DNA of 64,000 bases from Permianibacter fluminis (GCF_013179735.1 NZ_JABMEG010000001.1:2604001-2668000); one strand, 5' to 3'. Shown: positions 16,525-26,391, counted from the stretch's first letter. Numbers and translations are program-made. Notes: generated by a model not told the origin, from the sequence alone.

Positions 16525-16653
16525 GGCAGGCGACCTCAGCAGGCTGGCAGCGGGCCCGGATCAGGGGCCGGATTTCTTGCCTTAGCCTAGCACGAATGGG
16601 ATGATGCCGGCCTGCTTGGCGGCCAGTCTGGCTGCCCATTTTCCGGATCTGCC

Positions 16654-17901
16654 ATGTTTCGACCGTTCTCCGTTTTTGTCGGTCTGCGTTATACCCGCGC
16701 CAAGCGCCGCAACCACTTCATTTCCTTCATTTCGCTGGTCTCCATCGGCGGCATTGCCCTCGGTGTGACGGTGCTGATCACCGTGCTGTCCGTGATGAAC
16801 GGTTTCGAGCGCGAGTTGCAGACCCGTATTCTCGGCATGGCCCCGCACGTGGTCATTGCCGATAGCCGCGGCGCGCTCAATGACTGGCCGGCGCTGGCCG
16901 AGAAATTCAAGCATCACCCGGGCATCGAGGCGAGCGCGCCCTTTGTCAGCGCCCAGTCCATGTTCCGCTATGCCGGTTATAACCGCTTTGGTCTGGTTCA
17001 GGGCATCGACCCGACGCTGGAACAGCAGGTGTCGATTGTCGGCGAGCACATGGTGTTTGGTTCGCTGTCGGCATTGAAGCCCGGCGAGTTTGGCATTGTG
17101 CTGGGTCAGGTGCTGGCGGATAACCTCGCCGTGCGGATTGGCGACAAGGTCAGCGTGATCATTCCGGAGGCAACCACCATTGGCGCGGCCGGTGTGGTGC
17201 CACGGCAACGTCGCTTCACCGTGGTCGGCACCTTTGAAGTGCGCGCCGAAATGGATGCCAGCATGGCTTACGTCAATATCGCTGACGCGCAGGCCTTGAT
17301 GCGACTCGGCGAGGGCGTGCATGGTTTGCGTTTGAAAGTCACGGATGTGCTGCATGCGCCGCAACTCGCTGATCAACTGCGACTCAATCTGCCGCTGGAG
17401 CAATACACCTCTGACTGGACCCGCAGCTACGGTCCGCTGTTCCATGCCGTGAAAATGGAAAAGACCATGATGTTCGTGCTGCTGACGTTCATCATCGCGG
17501 TCGCGGCATTCAACATCATCTCAACGCTGGTGATGGTGGTCACCGACAAGCAAAGCGACATCGCCATTTTGCGCACGCTGGGCGCCAGCCCCGGTCACAT
17601 CATGTCGGTGTTTATGGTGCAGGGTTTGGTCAACGGCCTGTTCGGCACCTTGATTGGCCTCACCGGTGGCGTGACCTTGAGTTTGAACCTGCCGGGCATC
17701 GTCGCCTGGATTGAACATCAGTTTGGCGTTGCCCTGGTGCCGGGCGATGTCTATTTCATCGGCTTTCTGCCCAGTCAGCTGGAGTGGGGAGATGTGTTCA
17801 ACGTCGGCCTGACCGCGTTCCTGATGTGCCTGATTTCCACCATCTATCCGGCGTGGCGTGCCTCGCGGGTGAAACCGGCGGAGGCGCTCCGCTATGAGTA
17901 A
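16654..17901 (+). CDS. lolC: lipoprotein-releasing ABC transporter permease LolC/LolE
   Basis: The 415-residue FtsX-like permease has one N-terminal helix (about 25-48: [25 protein letters not shown]), a large periplasmic domain (about 50-265) and three C-terminal helices, ending with the [14 protein letters not shown] signature of Lol permeases. With LolD it extracts mature outer-membrane lipoproteins from the inner membrane and passes them to LolA. It overlaps lolD by 8 nt. Only one permease gene is present, so the complex is probably a homodimer (LolF type) or the second permease lies elsewhere. Confidence 0.93.
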   Translation: MFRPFSVFVGLRYTRAKRRNHFISFISLVSIGGIALGVTVLITVLSVMNGFERELQTRILGMAPHVVIADSRGALNDWPALAEKFKHHPGIEASAPFVSAQSMFRYAGYNRFGLVQGIDPTLEQQVSIVGEHMVFGSLSALKPGEFGIVLGQVLADNLAVRIGDKVSVIIPEATTIGAAGVVPRQRRFTVVGTFEVRAEMDASMAYVNIADAQALMRLGEGVHGLRLKVTDVLHAPQLADQLRLNLPLEQYTSDWTRSYGPLFHAVKMEKTMMFVLLTFIIAVAAFNIISTLVMVVTDKQSDIAILRTLGASPGHIMSVFMVQGLVNGLFGTLIGLTGGVTLSLNLPGIVAWIEHQFGVALVPGDVYFIGFLPSQLEWGDVFNVGLTAFLMCLISTIYPAWRASRVKPAEALRYE

Positions 17902-18631
17902 TGCCGTGACCAGCAATCAACAGAACCGCCAACAAAATACCGCCAGCCCGTCCGAATGGGTGATCGAAGCGCGTGATCTCGGCAAGACCTTTGCCGAAGG
18001 TCCGCTGAAAGTGGAAGTGCTGAAGAGCATTGATCTGCAAATCGGCAAAGGCGAGCGGGTTGCCATTGTTGGCGCCTCCGGTTCCGGCAAAAGCACGCTG
18101 CTGCATTTGCTCGGCGCGCTTGATGAGCCAAGCAAAGGCACGGTCCAGGTCTGCGGCAAAGCCATTCACGAGTTGAATCCAAAAGCCCAGGGCGATTGGC
18201 GCAACCGTAATCTCGGTTTTGTTTACCAGTTCCACCACCTGCTGCCGGAATTCACCGCGCTCGAAAACGTGGCCATGCCGCTGCTGATCCGCGGCGACAA
18301 TGTCAAAGCGGCCCGCGCGGCGGCGGCACAAGCCATCGCCGATGTCGGCCTCGCCGCCCGCGAAAAACACAAACCCGGCGAACTCTCCGGCGGCGAACGG
18401 CAACGCATAGCACTGGCTCGCGCCTTGGTCACCGAACCACGCTGCGTACTCGCCGATGAACCCACCGGCAATCTGGATTCGAAAACTGCCGGCGCGGTTT
18501 ACGATCTGATGCTGGCGCTCAATGAAAAACACGGCACCAGTTTTGTGATCGTGACCCATGATGCGAGTTTGGCAGCGCGGATGGATCGGACGCTGCGACT
18601 GCGTGACGGTCAGTTGAGTGACCTCAACTGA
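17894..18631 (+). CDS. lolD: lipoprotein-releasing ABC transporter ATP-binding protein LolD
   Basis: The 245-residue ATPase has Walker [10 protein letters not shown] (about 57-65), the Q-loop [17 protein letters not shown], signature [15 protein letters not shown], Walker [13 protein letters not shown] and the H-loop VIVTHD. The residues after the Q-loop match LolD and MacB-type exporters. It powers LolC-mediated release of lipoproteins. It begins inside the lolC stop region (8-nt overlap), indicating translational coupling. The N-terminus carries a short Gln/Asn-rich tail before the ABC domain. Confidence 0.95.
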   Translation: MSNAVTSNQQNRQQNTASPSEWVIEARDLGKTFAEGPLKVEVLKSIDLQIGKGERVAIVGASGSGKSTLLHLLGALDEPSKGTVQVCGKAIHELNPKAQGDWRNRNLGFVYQFHHLLPEFTALENVAMPLLIRGDNVKAARAAAAQAIADVGLAAREKHKPGELSGGERQRIALARALVTEPRCVLADEPTGNLDSKTAGAVYDLMLALNEKHGTSFVIVTHDASLAARMDRTLRLRDGQLSDLN

Positions 18632-18645
18632 GGTTTAGATCACAG

Positions 18646-19002
18646 ATGAAACATCTATCCGCGTTTGAGCTTATCGGAATCAGATATCTGGACACGGAAC
18701 ATGAGGCCACGCTCCTTCGGTCTGTGGATGCAGAACTGTCACGAAGAAACATCGTAGGTATTCGTCGGATAGTTCTGGACTACATTGCCGCATCAGCTTT
18801 CTGGTGGAATATCTTGTGGTGGGATGAGGCATCTCTTGGCGGTAAGGATGTTTTGTTTGGTTGGTCATCAAATTTAGCTGCGTTTGGTTTGTGCTCAGTA
18901 CTTGTTGGTGTGTTTTTGGGGAATATGTTTGGTTTGCTCGCGTTCTTGTTTTTGCATTTAGCAACAACCAGATTGGGCTTCAAGATGCGTGCCACTGCAT
19001 GA
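18646..19002 (+). CDS. small hypothetical membrane protein
   Basis: The 118-residue protein has a short polar N-terminus (SAFELIGIRYLDTEHEATLLRSVDAELSRRN) and then two or three hydrophobic segments (LDYIAASAFWWNILWW, LAAFGLCSVLVGVFLG, LFGLLAFLFLHLATT). It follows lolD by 14 nt but has lower GC and different codon use, so it may be a recent arrival rather than a Lol component. No family recognised. Confidence 0.6.
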   Translation: MKHLSAFELIGIRYLDTEHEATLLRSVDAELSRRNIVGIRRIVLDYIAASAFWWNILWWDEASLGGKDVLFGWSSNLAAFGLCSVLVGVFLGNMFGLLAFLFLHLATTRLGFKMRATA

Positions 19003-19096
19003 GCTGAACTGCTTTGTTTCGCGAACTTGTTGCGAATCTGGCTTCCTGAGATGATGCACTAAAACACCAGAAGACTGAACAGCTTTGGCCTGCTGG

Positions 19097-19170
19097 TTTG
19101 CCGGGTCTCGCCCCGGCGGGCGACCTTCTTTCTTTGCTCGTGCAAAGAAAGAAGGCAAAGAAACACGCCC
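19097..19170 (-). repeat. structured dispersed repeat, partial copy R4 (reverse)
   Basis: Only the GC box (CCGGGTCTCGCCCCGGCGGGCG) and the TTCTTTCTTTGC...GCAAAGAAAGAA hairpin of the dispersed repeat are present, in reverse orientation. The following 200 bp up to 19384 contain fragments without a recognisable gene. The gene-free stretch 19003-19905 is entirely repeats. Confidence 0.6.
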
Positions 19171-19384
19171 CAGACGCGCCAGTATTGGTTTGGTTGCTTC
19201 GGCTGTTCCGCCCGTTGTGCACGTGCCATCGGCTTCGGGCACGCACTGATGCGGCGTCCTGCCTTATCAGTGCTGCGCTGACATCCCTGTCAGCGCACCC
19301 GACCGCTGGCACGCGCCCACCGGCTGGCGCGATGGGGCCCCGTTTTCTAGAGCGTGATCTCGCTTCGGCTATGCAACAAAGTCT

Positions 19385-19463
19385 GTCATTCCGGCGAAAG
19401 CCGGAATCCAATTTGACGTTGAATTAAAAAAGGACAATGGATTCCGGCTTTCGCTGGAATGAC
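19385..19463. repeat. GTCATTCC inverted-repeat element
   Basis: GTCATTCCGGCGAAAGCCGG plus AATCCA (19385-19410) is mirrored by TGGATTCCGGCTTTCGCTGG plus AATGAC (19438-19463) with one mismatch, around a 27-bp A/T-rich centre. Each arm also holds its own CCGGC...GCCGG hairpin. This is the common GTCATTCC-type dispersed REP-pair or MITE of proteobacteria. Confidence 0.8.
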
Positions 19464-19466
19464 GGA

Positions 19467-19511
19467 TTTGGCTTTGGCTTTGGCTTTGGCTTTGGCTTTG
19501 GCTTTGGCTTT
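19467..19511. repeat. hexanucleotide tandem repeat (TTTGGC)n
   Basis: About 7.5 perfect copies of TTTGGC follow directly after the GTCATTCC element, in non-coding DNA. It is a slippage-prone microsatellite. A short minus-strand ORF through it would encode a Pro-Lys repeat but has no other coding support. Confidence 0.9.
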
Positions 19512-19537
19512 GCGCGTAGCGTGCCGTTGAAGTCTCC

Positions 19538-19842
19538 GCCCGTTCGACGAGCCGAGCAGCGGAATGGAGTCTGGGTTAACAGCCCGTAGTGAAACGTAGG
19601 GGCGAGGCAGGAAGCCGAAGCCTTTTCAGACTGCACATGGATGTGCTGTCTGAAAAGCCCCAGACGTAATGAGCAGCACAGGGAACCGCTAAAACGGTTT
19701 TATCGTTTTAGCGGCTCGGAGCCGGGCAATGTTCTTTGCGTACTTTCTTGCGCCAAGAAAGTACGTCGCCCGCCGGGGCGACGACGACAGGGATGTCGGA
19801 GGTAGAGCAATGCAGGAGCAATTGCCGAGACCCGGCAATGGT
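19538..19842 (+). repeat. large structured dispersed repeat, copy R3
   Basis: A forward copy with all landmarks: CGTTCGACGAGCCGAGCA, GGGTTAACAGCCCG, hairpin CTTTTCAGAC...GTCTGAAAAG, hairpin CCGCTAAAACGG...CGTTTTAGCGG, hairpin TACTTTCTTGCGCCAAGAAAGTA, a GC box, and GAGGTAGAGCAATGCAGGAG. That last tail is also found next to R1 (about 6868-6895). It ends 63 bp before comEC. Confidence 0.78.
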
Positions 19843-19905
19843 CGAAGCCGCTCTTTACACTTTGATCGAAAAGTTGCCAGATAAATCGGCAAGGAGGCAA
19901 ACCCA

Positions 19906-22188
19906 ATGCGCATGGCCGCGCTACTAGTCCTGCTAACTACAGCAAGCCTATTTCTGCTGCCCACGCCGTTGCCGTTGGCCACTCTGTGGCTGGCTTTGCC
20001 CGCTTTGATCCTGTTACTGCAAAAACGCTGGCCACTCCGTTGGCTCGGCATTTCCCTGCTGGCGTTGAGCGTCAGCACCGCGCATTTCAATTGGCTCTTT
20101 TCCTGGCAACTGCCGACCGCTGATATCCAGAAAGACATCCGGGTCGAAGGCCGGATTGTGTCGTTGCCGGAGGCGGGTGATCGCAGCCAGCGTTTTGTCT
20201 TTGCGCTGGAGCGTTATGGCGAACAAGCGGTGCCCGCCTGGCAGCCAGCGACGCTGCGTTTGTCCTGGTATGAGCCGGCACAAACACCACAAGTGGGCGA
20301 GCGCTGGCAGTTCACAGTGCGCTTGAAGCCACCGCGCGGCAGTTTGAATTTTCAGGGTTTTGATTACGAGCGCTGGCTGTTTGCCCAGCATGTTCGAGCG
20401 ACCGGTTACGTGCGTGAAAAGCCGGCCGCCGTGCTGCTCACGGCGGCAGCGCCGGTTTCCTTGCAAGGTGTCCGGCAGAATTTGCGTGAGCAGTTGCTGG
20501 CCTTGCCGCTTGAGCACGGCGCCGTGATCGCGGGTCTGAGTTTTGGCGCCGATGATGCGATCAGCCCGGCCGACTGGCGCTTGTTTCGCGATACCGGCAC
20601 GACCCATCTGGTCGCGATTTCCGGTTTGCACATCACCTTGATTGCCGCTGTCGCCGGTTTTCTGTTCGCCGGATGCTGGCGCTTGTTTCCGCGGCTTTGC
20701 CTGTTCTGGCCGGCACCGCTGGCCGGCATTGTTGCCGGCCTTGTGGTCGCGCTGGCGTACAGCGCGCTGGCCGGATTTTCAACGCCGACGCTGCGTTCGG
20801 TGCTGATGTTGGCGGTGATTGCCTTCGGTTGGGTGCGCCGTCGGCAATGGCCGTTGTCATCGACTTTGTCACTGGCGCTTATCCTGACTTTGCTGCTGGA
20901 TCCGTGCGCACTGCTGGAGCCGGGGTTCTGGCTGTCATTTGGCGCGGTCGGTTTGCTGTTTTTGCTCGGTGCCGGCCGGCCGATCGCCAGCTCGTGGTGG
21001 TGGGCGGCGGTCCGCGTGCAAATGCTGCTCTCACTGGCCTTGTTGCCGCTGACCTTGCTCTGGTTTGGTCAAGCTTCGCTGGTGTCGCCATTGGCGAATC
21101 TGCTGGCGGTGCCGTGGGTCAGTTTTGTCAGCACGCCATTGGCCTTGCTGGGGTGTTTGTTGCTCGATTGGCTGCCATCGGTGGCGACGCTGCTGCTGCA
21201 CGCCAGTGACTGGAGTCTGTCGGTATTTTTCCGTTGGCTTGAGTGGTTGGCGGGCTGGCAACTGGCCAGCATTCAGCCGCCGGAATTGTCGCTGATTGGC
21301 TTGAGCGCGCTCCTGCTGGCGAGCTTGCTGCTGGTTGCACCGTGGACACCGTGGCGACGGTTGCTGCCGCTTTTGTTGCTGGTGCCGATGCTGGAATGGC
21401 GCTGGCCGGATCGGCCACTGCCGCAGCTGACGTTGCTCGATGTCGGCCAAGGCACGGCCGTGATTCTGGAAACCGATAGCGGGGTACTGCTGTACGACAG
21501 CGGTCCGCGTGGCGAACGTTTTGATGCCGGCGATCAGGTGGTGGTGCCGGCGCTGCGCGCGCTGGGTTGGTCGCAGATTGATCAGTTCTGGCTCAGTCAT
21601 GCTGACACCGATCATGCCGGTGGTGCCGGCGCCGTGCTGGCCGCGTTGCCGGCACGTCAGGTTTGGTCCGGCGAACCGGTTGACGGTGTGACGAGCCTAG
21701 CCTGTTTGCGCGGCCAGCAGTACGCGCTCGGTCAGCTGACGGTAACAGTGTTGCACCCGACGGCCGAAGACGCGGCAACGGCGTCGGCCGCCAACGACCG
21801 TTCCTGCGTGCTGCGCATTCAGGCCGGCGCGCATACGCTGCTGCTGACTGGCGACATTTCGGCGGACGCGGAGGCCACGCTGTTGGCGCGTGAGCCGAAT
21901 GTGGCGGCCGAACTGTTGCTGGTGCCGCACCATGGCAGCGCCGGCTCGTCGTCGCCGGCGCTGGTGGCCGCCGTGCAGCCGCGTTATGCGCTGGTCAGCG
22001 CCGGTTACCGGAATCCGCACCGGCATCCACGTCCGGAAATTGTCGCCCGCTATCAGGCTGCCGGCGCGGTGGTGCTGAATACGACCGAACTCGGCGCGAT
22101 ACGCTTTGATCTGTCCGGGCCGGCGCTGCCGGCGCCGGTGTTCGCACGCCAGGCCACACGTTTGTGGCGCGGTTCACTGCCTGAATAA
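19906..22188 (+). CDS. comEC: DNA internalization competence protein ComEC/Rec2
   Basis: The 760-residue polytopic protein has three parts. The first is an N-terminal OB-like domain (about 70-160). The second is the competence membrane domain with HLVAISGLHI (about 228-237) and many helices (to about 490). The third is a C-terminal metallo-beta-lactamase-like domain beginning LTLLDVGQGTAVIL, with SHADTDHAGG and a late VPHHGS motif. It forms the inner-membrane channel for single-stranded DNA in natural transformation. AAGGAGG lies 8 nt before the start. The gene sits between lolD and exbB, as I recall for Pseudomonas. Confidence 0.95.
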   Translation: MRMAALLVLLTTASLFLLPTPLPLATLWLALPALILLLQKRWPLRWLGISLLALSVSTAHFNWLFSWQLPTADIQKDIRVEGRIVSLPEAGDRSQRFVFALERYGEQAVPAWQPATLRLSWYEPAQTPQVGERWQFTVRLKPPRGSLNFQGFDYERWLFAQHVRATGYVREKPAAVLLTAAAPVSLQGVRQNLREQLLALPLEHGAVIAGLSFGADDAISPADWRLFRDTGTTHLVAISGLHITLIAAVAGFLFAGCWRLFPRLCLFWPAPLAGIVAGLVVALAYSALAGFSTPTLRSVLMLAVIAFGWVRRRQWPLSSTLSLALILTLLLDPCALLEPGFWLSFGAVGLLFLLGAGRPIASSWWWAAVRVQMLLSLALLPLTLLWFGQASLVSPLANLLAVPWVSFVSTPLALLGCLLLDWLPSVATLLLHASDWSLSVFFRWLEWLAGWQLASIQPPELSLIGLSALLLASLLLVAPWTPWRRLLPLLLLVPMLEWRWPDRPLPQLTLLDVGQGTAVILETDSGVLLYDSGPRGERFDAGDQVVVPALRALGWSQIDQFWLSHADTDHAGGAGAVLAALPARQVWSGEPVDGVTSLACLRGQQYALGQLTVTVLHPTAEDAATASAANDRSCVLRIQAGAHTLLLTGDISADAEATLLAREPNVAAELLLVPHHGSAGSSSPALVAAVQPRYALVSAGYRNPHRHPRPEIVARYQAAGAVVLNTTELGAIRFDLSGPALPAPVFARQATRLWRGSLPE

Positions 22189-22296
22189 TTGGCCGCTGCC
22201 TGACCCGCTTCCGGCCCCTGTCCGATGCCACCGGCGCAGGCGGTTGTGTTAGAGTGTCGCCGCCTTGTAAGAGCTTGAAAGACAGAGGAATTTCGC

Positions 22297-22974
22297 GTGT
22301 TACAGCTGTTTACCGCCGGTGGCTGGGTCATGTACCCGCTGTTGTTCTGCTCGATTGCCGCGCTCGGCATCAGCATTGAACGTTTTTGGGCGCTGCGTGC
22401 GTCTCGCGTTGTCCCGAAAAATCTGGTCAGTCAGGTCTGGACCTGGATCCGCAAAGGCGAGTTGACCAAAGAGCGGATGAAAGAATTGCGCGCGCATTCA
22501 CCGCTCGGTGAATTGCTGGCGGCCGGTTATGCCGTGCATAGCCAGGGTCGTGATGTGGTCAAGCAAAACATTTCCGAAGCCGGTCGCCGTACCGTCATCG
22601 AAATGGAGCGGTTCATGAACACGCTCGGCACCATTGCCATGGTCGCGCCGCTGCTCGGTCTGCTTGGTACCGTGCTTGGCATGATCAAGATGTTCTTCGC
22701 TGCCAATGCCAGCGGCATGGGCGATCCGGCGGCGCTCGCCGGTGGTATTGCCGAAGCGCTGATTACCACCGCAATGGGCTTGTTTGTGGCCATTCCGGCA
22801 ACGTTTCTGTACCGCTGGCTGCATCGCCGCATTGACGAGCTGATCTGCCAAATGGAGGCAGAGGCGACCAAGATGGTGGAAGCCCTGTTCCCGTCCTCGT
22901 TCCCGGAACCGGGTGCGAGCGACAACGCCACTGGCAATGCCGGTGTTGGACATAATCAGAACGGAAAACGCTGA
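22297..22974 (+). CDS. exbB: MotA/TolQ/ExbB proton channel family protein
   Basis: The 225-residue protein starts with GTG (22297) preceded by GAGGAA. It has three helices: about 8-30 (VMYPLLFCSIAALGISIERFWAL), about 105-130 (TIAMVAPLLGLLGTVLGMIKMF, the conserved pore helix) and about 155-175. It forms a proton-driven complex with the adjacent ExbD-type protein, overlapping by TGATG. In this conserved gene cluster, next to msbA and lpxK, its partner is not a TonB here, so the energised system is uncertain. Confidence 0.9.
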   Translation: MLQLFTAGGWVMYPLLFCSIAALGISIERFWALRASRVVPKNLVSQVWTWIRKGELTKERMKELRAHSPLGELLAAGYAVHSQGRDVVKQNISEAGRRTVIEMERFMNTLGTIAMVAPLLGLLGTVLGMIKMFFAANASGMGDPAALAGGIAEALITTAMGLFVAIPATFLYRWLHRRIDELICQMEAEATKMVEALFPSSFPEPGASDNATGNAGVGHNQNGKR

Positions 22975-23405
22975 TGCTGCTCGAACGGCGCCGGCACGGC
23001 CGCGAAGATCTCAATATCAACCTGACGCCATTGATCGACGTGATCCTGACCTTGATCATTTTCTTCATGGTCTCGACCCGGTTCAATCGCGATACCCAGA
23101 TGCAGGTCAACCTGCCGACCGCCGGTGCGGCACCGACCGAAGCGGCGTTACCGGCCGAGATCATCGAAGTGACAGTCGATGCGGCTGGCAATTTTTTCGT
23201 CAATGCCAAACCGCTGGTCAACAGTCAGTTGAACACGCTGAAGTCCGCCCTGCAGGAAGTGTCCAACGGCAATGCCGAATTGCCGATGGTGATCAGTGCC
23301 GACGGCAAAGCGCCTTATCAGGCCGTAGCGACGGCGATGGACGCAGCGGGCCAGCTGGGCTTTCACAAACTGACCATGGCGGCGCAATCGCCGTCGGAAC
23401 CCTAA
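22974..23405 (+). CDS. exbD: ExbD/TolR biopolymer transport protein
   Basis: The 143-residue protein has one N-terminal helix with the protonatable Asp in INLTPLIDVILTLIIFFMVST (Asp about 22). The periplasmic domain follows (VDAAGNFFVNAKPL, LPMVISADGKAPYQAVATAMDAAGQLGFHKL), as in ExbD. It starts in the stop codon of exbB (TGATG), so the two are made in fixed proportion. It is followed by msbA after 1 nt, making exbB-exbD-msbA-lpxK-Trm112-kdsB one operon. Confidence 0.93.
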   Translation: MLLERRRHGREDLNINLTPLIDVILTLIIFFMVSTRFNRDTQMQVNLPTAGAAPTEAALPAEIIEVTVDAAGNFFVNAKPLVNSQLNTLKSALQEVSNGNAELPMVISADGKAPYQAVATAMDAAGQLGFHKLTMAAQSPSEP

Positions 23406-23406
23406 G

Positions 23407-25188
23407 ATGTCTGTGAATCCCAAGATGCCCGTGTCGAGCACCAGCATGACGCCGTGGCAGGTCTATAAGCGCCTGCTGACGTATCTGAAGCCCTATCTGT
23501 GGATTTTCATCGCCGGCATTATCGCCAACGCGCTGTTTTCAGCAGTTGATGGCACGCTGATGAACGGCATGAAGAAAGTGGTTGATGACGGCTTTGTCAA
23601 AAAAGATGCCGAATTCCTGACGCTGTTGCCGATCTACGTCTTGCTCTACGGCATCTTGCGTGCTTTTTTCAGCTTTGCTTCGGAATACTGCATGGGCTAT
23701 GTCGGTCGCGGCATCGTCCAGGATTTGCGCCAGCAATTGTTCGATAAATACATGCGCATGCCAGCCGCGTTTTTCGATGCCCGCACCACCGGCGATCTGA
23801 TCTCGACGCTGACCTTCAATGTCGACCGCATCGGCACGGCAGCAACCGAAGCCATCAAGGATATTGTTCGGGAAGGCGCTGGCGTTTTCATCTACGCCGG
23901 TATCGTGTTCTATAACAGCTGGCAATTGGGTGCCTTGTTCTTTATCGGCGGTCCGCTGATTGTCTGGGTCTTGCGCGAGGCGTCAAAACGGTTTCGCCGC
24001 ATTTCCAAAAACATGCAGGCCGCGATGGGTATGGTCACAAACGTCGCCACCCAGTCAGTGCAAGGTTATCGCACCATCAAGACCTTTGGTGGTGAAGAGC
24101 ATGAGCGCAATGCGTTTTACAAGGCTGCTGATGGTAACCGTCGCCAACAACTGAAGATGATTGTCACCAAAGCGCTCAGCGTGACCTTGATCTATCTGAT
24201 CGCGGGCGTGGCGCTGGCCGGTGTGTTGTATGTCGCGGCCGGTTTGATCGCGCGCAATGAATTGACCCCCGGTGCGTTTGTGGCGGCGTTCATGGCGATG
24301 GTGACCATCCAGAAACCATTGCGTACGCTCAGTTCGGTCAACGCTACCTTGCAGCAGGGTATTGCCGCGGCGAACAGTATTTTTGAATTTCTCGACATGC
24401 CGGACGAAGTCGATAATGGCGTTGAGAAACTTGACCGGGCCAAGGGTCGGCTCGATGTGTCGAGTGTGGTGTTCTGCTATCCGGGTAAAACACAGCAGGT
24501 GCTGCGCGAGATTTCTTTCACAGTGCCGGCTGGCAAAACCGTTGCGCTGGTTGGTCGTTCCGGCAGTGGCAAATCGACGCTGGCCAGTTTGCTGTTGCGC
24601 CTGTATCACCCGCAGGCGGGTCAGATTCAGTTGGATGGCATCGATATCGAGCGCTACCAGCTGGCCGATTATCGTCGACAGTTTGCCTTTGTCTCGCAAC
24701 AGGTCACGCTGTTCAACGACAGCGTGCGCAACAACATCGCGTATGGCGACATGAAAGGCGCCAGCGACGAGGCCATCATCAATGCGGCCAAGCTGGCCAA
24801 TGCCTGGGAGTTCATTTCGGCGTTGCCGGAAGGTCTGGACACCAAGGTGGGTGACAACGGCATCAATCTGTCTGGCGGCCAGCGCCAACGTTTGGCGATT
24901 GCTCGCGCGCTGTTAAAGGACGCGCCAGTGCTGGTGCTGGATGAGGCGACATCAGCACTCGATAACGAATCCGAGCGTCAGATTCAGAATGCGCTGGAAA
25001 AACTGATGCAGAACCGGACCACGATCGTGATCGCGCATCGCTTGTCGACCATCGAGCAAGCCGATCAGATTCTGGTGCTGGATCAAGGCGTAATTGTCGA
25101 GCAGGGCAGTCATCGCGAATTGCTGGCGCAAAATGGCGAATATGCCAAGCTGCACGCGATGCAGTTTCGAGATGGCGCCGAGGCATGA
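23407..25188 (+). CDS. msbA: lipid A export ABC transporter MsbA
   Basis: The 593-residue half-transporter has six transmembrane helices (about 20-320). The ATPase domain has Walker A GRSGSGKST (about 380-388), the Q-loop FAFVSQQVTLFNDSVRNNIAYG, signature LSGGQRQRLAIARALLKD, Walker B VLVLDEATSALD and H-loop IVIAHRLSTI. The spacing and the phrase FNDSVRNNIAYGD match MsbA. It flips core-lipid A across the inner membrane. It is followed by lpxK with a 4-nt ATGA overlap, the classical msbA-lpxK arrangement. Confidence 0.96.
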   Translation: MSVNPKMPVSSTSMTPWQVYKRLLTYLKPYLWIFIAGIIANALFSAVDGTLMNGMKKVVDDGFVKKDAEFLTLLPIYVLLYGILRAFFSFASEYCMGYVGRGIVQDLRQQLFDKYMRMPAAFFDARTTGDLISTLTFNVDRIGTAATEAIKDIVREGAGVFIYAGIVFYNSWQLGALFFIGGPLIVWVLREASKRFRRISKNMQAAMGMVTNVATQSVQGYRTIKTFGGEEHERNAFYKAADGNRRQQLKMIVTKALSVTLIYLIAGVALAGVLYVAAGLIARNELTPGAFVAAFMAMVTIQKPLRTLSSVNATLQQGIAAANSIFEFLDMPDEVDNGVEKLDRAKGRLDVSSVVFCYPGKTQQVLREISFTVPAGKTVALVGRSGSGKSTLASLLLRLYHPQAGQIQLDGIDIERYQLADYRRQFAFVSQQVTLFNDSVRNNIAYGDMKGASDEAIINAAKLANAWEFISALPEGLDTKVGDNGINLSGGQRQRLAIARALLKDAPVLVLDEATSALDNESERQIQNALEKLMQNRTTIVIAHRLSTIEQADQILVLDQGVIVEQGSHRELLAQNGEYAKLHAMQFRDGAEA

Positions 25189-26219
25189 GTCTGGCTCAGG
25201 CCTGGTATGGTCCGCGCTGGCGGCTGTGCGGGTTGTGGCCTTTGCATGTGCTCATGCGACTGTTGGTCGCGATCCGACGCCGGCTGTTTCGCTGGGGCTG
25301 GCTGCGCAGTGAGCATCCCGGTATTCCGGTCATTGTGGTGGGCAATATCAGCGTGGGCGGCACCGGCAAAACGCCGCTGGTGTTGTGGCTGGCCGAGCAT
25401 TTGCGTGCGCAGGGTTGGCAACCCGGCATTGTCAGCCGTGGTTACGGTGGCAAGGCGGAGCGTTATCCCTGCATCGTGACGCCGGACAGCGCTGCTGCTG
25501 AAGTCGGTGACGAGCCATTGCTGCTGCAACGTGCAAGCCAAGTTCCGGTAGTGGTGGATCCAAAACGGGCCAGAGCCGCAGCGGAACTGCGTCGGTTGGG
25601 CTGCAATATCGTGATCAGCGATGATGGCCTGCAGCACTACGCACTGCGCCGTGATATCGAAATTGTGGTCATCGATGCCGTTCGCCAACTTGGCAATGGT
25701 TGGTTGCTGCCGGCCGGGCCATTGCGGGAATTACCGGCGCGGCTGCAACAAGCGGATTTTCGGGTAGGCAATGGCGCCGAGATTCCGGGATTGGCCGAAC
25801 ATGTGATGCGATTGCAAACGGATCGTTGTCTGCCGCTCTTACCGGATGCGCAAGCGCGAACGCTCGCCGATTTTCGCGGCCAGACCGTGCACGCAGTCGC
25901 CGGGATTGGCAATCCGGCCCGTTTCTTTACCAGTTTGCGCACCGCCGGTTTATCGGTGCTGCCGCATCCCTTTCCCGATCATCATGGCTATCAGGCCACG
26001 GACTTGCCATGGCGCGATGCGCCAGTGCTGATGACCGAAAAAGACGCGGTCAAGTGCCGCGCTTTTGCTCATTCAGGAATGTGGTTCGTGCGGGTGCGCG
26101 CGGAACTGGATGAGCGCTTTGTCAGCAAGCTCGACCAGCGTTTGCAAAAACTGAAACAGGATTATCGCGATGCCGGCAATGCCGGTGTCGTCAGCCAACA
26201 CGGAATCGATCATGGATAA
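25185..26219 (+). CDS. lpxK: tetraacyldisaccharide 4'-kinase
   Basis: The 344-residue inner-membrane-associated kinase has an N-terminal membrane-proximal helix and the P-loop [12 protein letters not shown] (about 51-62). Conserved downstream motifs are [24 protein letters not shown] and [21 protein letters not shown]. It phosphorylates the 4'-position of the lipid A disaccharide, step 6 of the Raetz pathway. It overlaps msbA by 4 nt and the Trm112-type gene by 8 nt. Confidence 0.96.
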   Translation: MSLAQAWYGPRWRLCGLWPLHVLMRLLVAIRRRLFRWGWLRSEHPGIPVIVVGNISVGGTGKTPLVLWLAEHLRAQGWQPGIVSRGYGGKAERYPCIVTPDSAAAEVGDEPLLLQRASQVPVVVDPKRARAAAELRRLGCNIVISDDGLQHYALRRDIEIVVIDAVRQLGNGWLLPAGPLRELPARLQQADFRVGNGAEIPGLAEHVMRLQTDRCLPLLPDAQARTLADFRGQTVHAVAGIGNPARFFTSLRTAGLSVLPHPFPDHHGYQATDLPWRDAPVLMTEKDAVKCRAFAHSGMWFVRVRAELDERFVSKLDQRLQKLKQDYRDAGNAGVVSQHGIDHG

Positions 26220-26388
26220 ACATCTGCTTGAGATTCTGGCCTGCCCGATCTGCAAGGGCAAACTGGAATACCGGAAAGCCAGTCAGGAACTGGTTTGCAA
26301 ATTTGACCGGCTTGCCTTTCCGGTCAAGGACGGCATTCCGGTGATGCTGGAAGATGAAGCGCGCCCGCTTGGCGCGGAAGAGAATTGA
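26212..26388 (+). CDS. Trm112-family zinc-ribbon-like protein (YcaR type)
   Basis: The 58-residue protein begins [20 protein letters not shown], with the family signature ILACPxCKG and a later [11 protein letters not shown] stretch. The second zinc-binding Cys pair is reduced ([11 protein letters not shown]), as in YcaR-type members between lpxK and kdsB. It overlaps the end of lpxK by 8 nt and ends 3 nt before kdsB. The family stabilises methyltransferases in eukaryotes; its role in this bacterial operon is not established. Confidence 0.9.
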   Translation: MDKHLLEILACPICKGKLEYRKASQELVCKFDRLAFPVKDGIPVMLEDEARPLGAEEN

Positions 26389-26391
26389 ATC

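Noticed and set aside
19467-19511. Tandem hexamers considered as a CRISPR or coding repeat
   Set aside because: There are no spacers, the unit is only 6 bp, and the Pro-Lys frame through it has no other support.
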